From positions 186,001-250,000 of the forward strand of contig NZ_FXTN01000011.1 of NCBI RefSeq assembly GCF_900182595.1: a DNA stretch of 64,000 bases, written 5' to 3'. Positions 59,359 to 64,000 of this stretch are shown in pieces. This DNA comes from Pedobacter westerhofensis (GTDB lineage Bacteria > Bacteroidota > Bacteroidia > Sphingobacteriales > Sphingobacteriaceae). The translations under genes and the position numbers were made by a program. Numbering within the stretch: position 1 is the stretch's first letter; each line of letters begins with the position of its first letter. The notes beneath the pieces were generated by a model, which was not told where the DNA came from, did not search any database, and saw only the letters and a list, made by a program, of their open reading frames with translations.

Positions 59359-60861
59359 ATGAGTAACATTAAAAATTTTGGAATAAGTGCAGGCGTTTTG
59401 TTGGTGAATACAATACTGTGTTATCAGACACAAGCGCAAAATATTCAACCAGACAGTCTCAGGAAACAGCTGGATAAATTAGTGGCTTCTAAAGACGCAG
59501 CCGATCAGCAGGTATTGAAAAGCAGATTAAAAACACTGGCGGCCAGCGACAAAGAAACCGAAATGACTATAGCTGCCCAGTATTACTACCGGATTAAAAA
59601 CACTATGATTTCTGACTCTCTTTTTGAGGTGATGGTGATTAAGTTTCCGAAAGGCATGCAGGCACGCAGCAAAGAACAGCAGGTTGTTATTAATATCAAA
59701 TCACTGCCTGATATGGAAATAGCCTACAACAACTGGATCAAAAAATTTCCGCCTGAAAGTTATCCTGCCCTGCCTTTGGGTGAAGACAGGGTAACCTATG
59801 ACTATATCCGCAGCCAGTTGGCAAGCAGGTATGCAGCTACTAAAAACACCGCAAAAGCAATTTATTATGCTAACCAGCTGGAAGCAGATTTCTGGAAAGG
59901 CAACGGCTATGGCGGATTAGGAGAGGCATTTTATAAAGCCGGAGACTTGAACAATGCGCTGATCTATACTAAAAAAGCGATGGAGAGTGCAGAATCCTTT
60001 ACAGATGGAAAAAAGGGGAAAAGTGGAGCAGCTAATTTTGCCGCATCAGGTTATGCAGGCTTAACGGGTACTTATGCGAAGTTGTTGTATGAACAGAAAA
60101 AATACAATGAGGCCTTAAAATATATTGAACTCGCTATTAAGTCCAGTCCTCAGCCAAGAGCGGATTTCAACTACCGGTATGCACAGATTTTGGTGGCCCT
60201 TAACCGCAACCAGGAAGCATACGACAGAATGGATTCCGCAGTCAAATCGGGTAAAGCTACCCAGGAAATGTCTGACCTCTTTAAAGTGCTGTATGTTAAA
60301 GTTAAAGGAAGCAATGCCGGTTTGGATGTTTACCAGGCTGATATCCGGAAGGGAATAATCTTAGGGATCCAAAAAAGATTGGTGAAAGAGATCGTTAATG
60401 AACCAGCGGCAGGATTTACCCTGACTGATCTGCAGGGGAATAAAGTTTCTCTGGCTGATCTGAAAGGAAAAGTGGTCATTCTTGATTTTTGGGCAACCTG
60501 GTGCGGGCCATGTAAGGCTTCGTTCCCTGCTATGCAAATGGCTGTAGATAAATACAAAGCAGATCCTAATGTAAAGTTCCTTTTTATTCATACCTGGGAG
60601 AGAGCGGACAATCCAACAGAGGATGCCAGAGCTTACATTGAAAGTATGAAATATAACTTTCAGGTGTTAATGGATACTAAGGATCCTGAGACAAAAACAA
60701 ATAAAGTGGTTAGCAGTTACAAAGTTTACGGGATACCCGCTAAGTTTGTAATTGATCAAAAAGGAAATATCCGTTTCAAACTTACCGGCTTTGACGGAAG
60801 CAAAGAAGCCGCAGTAGATGAGATATCCATGATGATTGATATGGCAAAGGCATCAATATAA
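59359..60861 (+). CDS. TlpA-family thioredoxin-like protein with TPR-like domain
   Basis: A 500-residue exported protein; signal peptide ends TQA/QNI (about residue 30). Residues about 30-330 are helical with TPR-like repeats (FYKAGDLNNALIYTKKAMESAE; LLYEQKKYNEALKYIELAIKSS; QILVALNRNQEAYDRMDSAV). The C-terminal thioredoxin domain (about 350-500) has the active site WATWCGPCKASFPAM and ends with YGIPAKFVIDQKGNI (cis-proline). It is the last gene of the sigma-regulated uptake operon, directly followed by a terminator. The helical part may bind the partner protein that is reduced. Confidence 0.9.
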   Translation: MSNIKNFGISAGVLLVNTILCYQTQAQNIQPDSLRKQLDKLVASKDAADQQVLKSRLKTLAASDKETEMTIAAQYYYRIKNTMISDSLFEVMVIKFPKGMQARSKEQQVVINIKSLPDMEIAYNNWIKKFPPESYPALPLGEDRVTYDYIRSQLASRYAATKNTAKAIYYANQLEADFWKGNGYGGLGEAFYKAGDLNNALIYTKKAMESAESFTDGKKGKSGAANFAASGYAGLTGTYAKLLYEQKKYNEALKYIELAIKSSPQPRADFNYRYAQILVALNRNQEAYDRMDSAVKSGKATQEMSDLFKVLYVKVKGSNAGLDVYQADIRKGIILGIQKRLVKEIVNEPAAGFTLTDLQGNKVSLADLKGKVVILDFWATWCGPCKASFPAMQMAVDKYKADPNVKFLFIHTWERADNPTEDARAYIESMKYNFQVLMDTKDPETKTNKVVSSYKVYGIPAKFVIDQKGNIRFKLTGFDGSKEAAVDEISMMIDMAKASI

Positions 60862-60907
60862 TTCGCCTTTGATAAGCTTAAAATGTGGATGATAATTTCC
60901 GCAAAAC

Positions 60908-60940
60908 AGAAAAGACCGCATATAAACTGCGGTCTTTTCT
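60908..60940 (+). terminator. Intrinsic terminator of the SusC-SusD-TlpA operon
   Basis: AGAAAAGACCGCA (60908-60920), loop TATAAAC, TGCGGTCTTTTCT (60928-60940): a perfect 13-bp stem followed by CGTTTTTA. It separates the operon from the GH28 gene. Confidence 0.92.
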
Positions 60941-61012
60941 CGTTTTTACCTAACAGCGATCAACCAATAGTCACAAAATAAAACTATCTTGCCCCTATTA
61001 GTCTACAACCAA

Positions 61013-62260
61013 ATGAAACAGACCCTTCTCCTTTTTTGCCTGCTTTTTAGCATAGGTACCGCCAAATCCCAGGACTATATAATTACAAAATTTGGTATTA
61101 AACCCGACAGTACTAAACTCAATACAGCGGCAATACAGCGCGTGATCGATAAGGCTGCTGTTAAAGGTGGAACGATAGTGATACCCAATGGGACTTTCCT
61201 CAGCGGTGCCCTTTTCTTTAAGCCAAACACAAAGCTGAGGCTCATGGAAGGCGCAGTATTAAAAGGATCGGATGATATTAAAGATTACCCCCTGCTCCCA
61301 TCCCGTATGGAAGGGCAAAACCTGGATTACTATGCCGCGCTGATCAATGCCTACAAAGTAGACCATTTCAGCATTACAGGTCCGGGTTCCATCAATGGCA
61401 ACGGACTGCGTTTCTGGAAAGCCTTCTGGGCAAACAGGGAAGAAAAAGCAAAGCTGAAGCTGCCGAGCACAAACCTCGAAGTACACCGCCCTCGCCTGGT
61501 ATTTATCTGGGGCTGCAACGACGTAACCATCAAAGATGTGAAAATGCATAATTCCGGATTCTGGACCACACACCTGTACCAGTGCCAGAATGTGCTGATG
61601 GAAAACTGCGATATCCGCTCGCCCTTCAGGCCGGTTAAAGCTCCAAGCACCGATGGTGTAGATATAGACGTTTGCAGCAAAGTAACCATCCGTAACTGTT
61701 ATATCTCCGTTAACGATGATGCAGTCTGCATCAAAGGAGGAAAAGGCGTTGACGCGCAAAATCTTCCGGGCAATGGTATCGTAGAAGATATACTTGTGGA
61801 GAACTGCACCTTTGGTGAAGCGCATTCCACATTGACGCTGGGCAGTGAATGTATACATGCCCGTAACATCACCATCAGAAACTGTAAGGTGGCAAATACC
61901 TGCCCTATCCTGCGGTTAAAAATGAGGCCCGATACGTACCAGCTTTTTGAAAATATCACTGTAGACAATATTACCGGAAGCTGCGGATCTGTCATTCTCA
62001 TCAATCCCTGGAAACAATTTTTTGATCTGAAAGGCAGCACCAAGAAACCTTATGGTACCATCAAAAACATAAAGATCTCCAACATCAATGTGCAGGCCGG
62101 GAGTTTTGGCGTTATGGAAGGAAATCCTAATGATACCGTATCAGACTTTGTGTTCAAAAATGTTACCGTCACTACAAAATCTCCCGCATTACAAAATAAG
62201 TATAAGGATGTTAAAGTAGAAAACGTTACGGTAAACGGGGCAGCACTGATCATGAATTAG
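61013..62260 (+). CDS. GH28 polygalacturonase-type glycoside hydrolase
   Basis: A 415-residue secreted right-handed beta-helix enzyme that cleaves pectin-type galacturonan chains, probably exo-acting. The ATG at 61013 gives a clean signal peptide ending AKS/QDY (residue 19). Family signature residues: STDGVDIDVCSKVTIRNC (catalytic Asp pair with VNDDAVCIKGG) and GEAHSTLTLGSE (His and Gly of the G-H-G-type motif). Repeating coils such as VTIKDVKMHNSGFWTTHLYQCQNV and ITIRNCKVANTCP support the fold. It follows a SusCD operon after a terminator, so co-regulation is possible but not shown; it is convergent with an RND operon. Confidence 0.92.
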   Translation: MKQTLLLFCLLFSIGTAKSQDYIITKFGIKPDSTKLNTAAIQRVIDKAAVKGGTIVIPNGTFLSGALFFKPNTKLRLMEGAVLKGSDDIKDYPLLPSRMEGQNLDYYAALINAYKVDHFSITGPGSINGNGLRFWKAFWANREEKAKLKLPSTNLEVHRPRLVFIWGCNDVTIKDVKMHNSGFWTTHLYQCQNVLMENCDIRSPFRPVKAPSTDGVDIDVCSKVTIRNCYISVNDDAVCIKGGKGVDAQNLPGNGIVEDILVENCTFGEAHSTLTLGSECIHARNITIRNCKVANTCPILRLKMRPDTYQLFENITVDNITGSCGSVILINPWKQFFDLKGSTKKPYGTIKNIKISNINVQAGSFGVMEGNPNDTVSDFVFKNVTVTTKSPALQNKYKDVKVENVTVNGAALIMN

Positions 62261-62274
62261 TTTTTAAAGACTCT

Positions 62275-63303
62275 TTACAAGCGGCTGATGAAAGGCAGGA
62301 ACGAAACGGAGAAACTCACATAGGGAACAGAACCTGCCTGACTGCGGTAAAAATAGCTGTCTGGTTTGGCATTGTGGTCAAACATTCTTGATGCGGTTGT
62401 AGAGTAAATGCCGCCGTTGATGCCCAGGATCAGTTTCTTTGTGGCCAGGTACTCAAAGGTAGCACCGCTGCGTACCTCTACGTTCGTGTAAATAGTATTC
62501 TGTGGCAGAGATGGCTGATTTACATCAAAAAATAATAGTGTTCCCCCAAGTTCGCTGCCAAGCGAAGCAGAGCTTCTTTTGGACAACTGCTTTCTTAAAG
62601 ATATCCTGGATGGCAGGTCTACAAACAAGTCTAAGTCTCTCTCTTTAAATTTATGCCAGTAGCTGATGATCGGTATCACCGGAGAAACGGCCGATGGATC
62701 GATGAATATGGCCATGCCCACAGTAAGTGATGAATACCGGCTCCTTTTTAACGGAACGGTCACAGTACCGATGTAGTTAACCCTCTTTACGGAAGAGAAC
62801 TCATCCGAGATGCCTGAAATCCCAGCGGAATAAATTACCTGCTTGTTAAAGATCGAGTCAGACCGGCTGAAAGTGGCGGTAAAACTACCTGCCGATTTAG
62901 TAATGTCCCTGTCCAGGGCGGAGAACTCCGGATTAAAACTATTGATCTCCGTGGTCTGCAAATGCTGCTGCTGATAGCCCAGTGTTCCGGTGATCCTGTT
63001 CCTGCCCCACTGTGCCAGTGGCAGGTTAAAGTTTGTCCTGATCCTGGTGATCTTCATTTTGCCATCATACAGATCTTTACCGTTCAGCTCAGAATGTACA
63101 TTTGCATTGCCAATAAAATCTGCACTGAAAAAACCCTGGCGCAGCTGCGGATATAATTGTGCGTAACCGGATAATGCTTCCATTTTCAGAGAGTCCGTCA
63201 TTCTTTGCACAGCAAGTTTTTTTGCATCTGACTGCTGTGCTGTTTGTGCTGTTGAGTTTGAGATAAATGCGTTGAGCAATATTGCTATAAAAAGATATTT
63301 CAT
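62275..63303 (-). CDS. Hypothetical outer-membrane beta-barrel protein
   Basis: A 342-residue protein with signal peptide ending NST/AQT (about residue 19). The rest is dominated by alternating strands (ITGTLGYQQQHLQTTE, SFTATFSRSDSIFNKQVIYSAGISG, YSSLTVGMAIFID, ASLGSELGGTLLFFD, KLILGINGGIYSTT) and ends VSFSVSFLPFISRL, so a small outer-membrane barrel is likely (DUF6268-like). It is not a TolC-type efflux protein: there is no long coiled-coil helix pair. It follows the RND transporter gene by 14 bases in the same direction, so it may be an accessory to that pump. Confidence 0.7.
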   Translation of the reverse strand: MKYLFIAILLNAFISNSTAQTAQQSDAKKLAVQRMTDSLKMEALSGYAQLYPQLRQGFFSADFIGNANVHSELNGKDLYDGKMKITRIRTNFNLPLAQWGRNRITGTLGYQQQHLQTTEINSFNPEFSALDRDITKSAGSFTATFSRSDSIFNKQVIYSAGISGISDEFSSVKRVNYIGTVTVPLKRSRYSSLTVGMAIFIDPSAVSPVIPIISYWHKFKERDLDLFVDLPSRISLRKQLSKRSSASLGSELGGTLLFFDVNQPSLPQNTIYTNVEVRSGATFEYLATKKLILGINGGIYSTTASRMFDHNAKPDSYFYRSQAGSVPYVSFSVSFLPFISRL

Positions 63304-63317
63304 ATCCGGGATCTTAT

Positions 63318-64000
63318 TTAATGATGTGCTTCGATCAGAAGCGGTGTACTTGTTTTTTTCGTTTTAAACCTTAATATCAAATGGTCGATGATCAGGTACA
63401 TGGATGGCACTACAAAAAGTGTCAGGATCATTGAACTGGTAAGGCCGCCGATAATCACCCAGGCCATCCCATTCTTAATCTCTGCACCTGCCCCGCTGGC
63501 CAGTGCGATGGGGAGCATCCCGAGGATCATCGCCAGGGTAGTCATCAGGATAGGCCTGAGCCTTTCTTTTCCTGCTTCGACCAGGGCTTCTTCTACCGGA
63601 CGGCCTTCAGCTTTCAGCTGATTGGTAAAATCCACGATCAGGATCGCGTTTTTAGACACCAGTCCCAGCAGCATGATCATCCCTATGATCGAGAATATGT
63701 TGAGGGTCTGCATCGTAAGTGCCAGTGCCAGCAGTGCCCCAACCAGGGCTACAGGAATCGAAAACAGCACCACAAAAGGGTAGACTGCATTTTCATACAG
63801 GGCAACCATGATCAGGTAAACCAGCACAATGGCAACTACCAGTGCAAAACCAAGGCTGCCAAAAGCATCACCCTGATTTTTAAGGTCACCAAGATATTCT
63901 ACAGTCACTCCTGCCGGCAACTGCACAGCTTTTACTTTTTCCTGGATATCCTTGCCTACCGAGCCTGAGGGCCTTCCGGCAACATTAGCTTTTACGGTAA
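63318..64000 (-). CDS. RND efflux transporter (HAE1/AcrB type), partial
   Basis: The frame is open from the right edge to 63318 and encodes the last 226 residues of an AcrB/MexB-like inner-membrane pump. Visible are the end of the periplasmic porter domain (VEYLGDLKNQGDAFGSLGF) and membrane helices TM8-TM12: IVLVYLIMVALYENAVYPFVVLFSIPVALVGALLAL, IMLLGLVSKNAILIVDFTNQLKAEGRPVEEALVEA, RLRPILMTTLAMILGMLPIALASGAGAE, and SSMILTLFVVPSMYLIID. The KNAILIVDF helix and the G-M-LP motif identify the HAE1 group. The N-terminal three quarters, and probably a membrane-fusion protein gene, lie beyond the window. Confidence 0.95.
   Translation of the reverse strand, partial: TVKANVAGRPSGSVGKDIQEKVKAVQLPAGVTVEYLGDLKNQGDAFGSLGFALVVAIVLVYLIMVALYENAVYPFVVLFSIPVALVGALLALALTMQTLNIFSIIGMIMLLGLVSKNAILIVDFTNQLKAEGRPVEEALVEAGKERLRPILMTTLAMILGMLPIALASGAGAEIKNGMAWVIIGGLTSSMILTLFVVPSMYLIIDHLILRFKTKKTSTPLLIEAHH

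Noticed and set aside
61259..61858. 199-codon minus-strand frame inside the GH28 gene
   Set aside because: Shadow frame; the sense strand encodes all catalytic GH28 motifs.

Overview
The window looks like chromosomal DNA of a free-living Bacteroidota bacterium, most likely a Sphingobacteriaceae member (Pedobacter or Mucilaginibacter type). Evidence: two SusC/SusD outer-membrane uptake pairs, a FecI-type sigma factor with FecR, many TonB-dependent receptors, Bacteroidota promoters of the form TTG-N18-23-TAnnTTTG, almost no Shine-Dalgarno sequences, and several lineage-typical families (DUF6249, DUF5009, DUF4198, GIN-domain proteins). No rRNA, tRNA, CRISPR array, prophage or complete insertion sequence was seen. 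This identification rests on gene families, not on a database search.

Layout. 0-7 kb: the N-terminus of a membrane sensor kinase, a fluoride riboswitch with a CLC-F fluoride exporter, an Omp85-like barrel with an unusual N-terminal domain, a lipoprotein carboxylesterase, and an HD phosphohydrolase preceded by a perfect 16-bp-arm palindrome. 7-19 kb: a Dabb protein, a giant CheB-CheR-PAS-histidine kinase, an acyl-CoA dehydrogenase, a TruC-like pseudouridine synthase, an outer-membrane barrel receptor, and an ECF sigma / DUF6249 divergon with two matching divergent ECF-type promoters. 19-22.3 kb: a TPP riboswitch and a thiamine salvage operon thiM-thiE-thiD-tenA, preceded by a 20-bp-phased repeat and a REP-like palindrome. 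22-25.7 kb: a serine beta-lactamase-fold hydrolase, a frameshifted Rpn-type nuclease carrying an A_AAA_AAC slippery heptamer, and an S1/P1 nuclease.

25.8-37.7 kb is a run of minus-strand genes: SusC-SusD, then a periplasmic sugar-oxidation set (sorbosone dehydrogenase/cytochrome c fusion, SMP-30 lactonase, RidA, cytochrome c), then a small hypothetical gene, a DUF5009 acyltransferase and a GH18 chitinase. 38-45 kb: two paralogous small lipoproteins flanking a GIN-domain protein, DUF3861, an O-methyltransferase-like enzyme, and a siderophore-type TonB receptor with a DUF4198 partner and a candidate operator. 45-51.4 kb is a regulator-rich stretch: two related TetR repressors and an HxlR repressor with readable operators, a saccharopine-dehydrogenase-like gene lacking a normal start codon, a PHB-depolymerase-like esterase, a small membrane protein, and a short-chain dehydrogenase broken by four single-base shifts. 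51.5-60.9 kb is a complete ECF sigma-FecR-SusC-SusD-TlpA-TlpA uptake locus ending in a strong terminator. It is followed by a GH28 polygalacturonase-type enzyme, an outer-membrane barrel protein, and the 3' part of an RND efflux pump running off the right edge.

The most informative features are regulatory: two riboswitches, two mirrored ECF promoters, several near-leaderless promoters, and operator palindromes next to TetR, HxlR and HD-domain genes.
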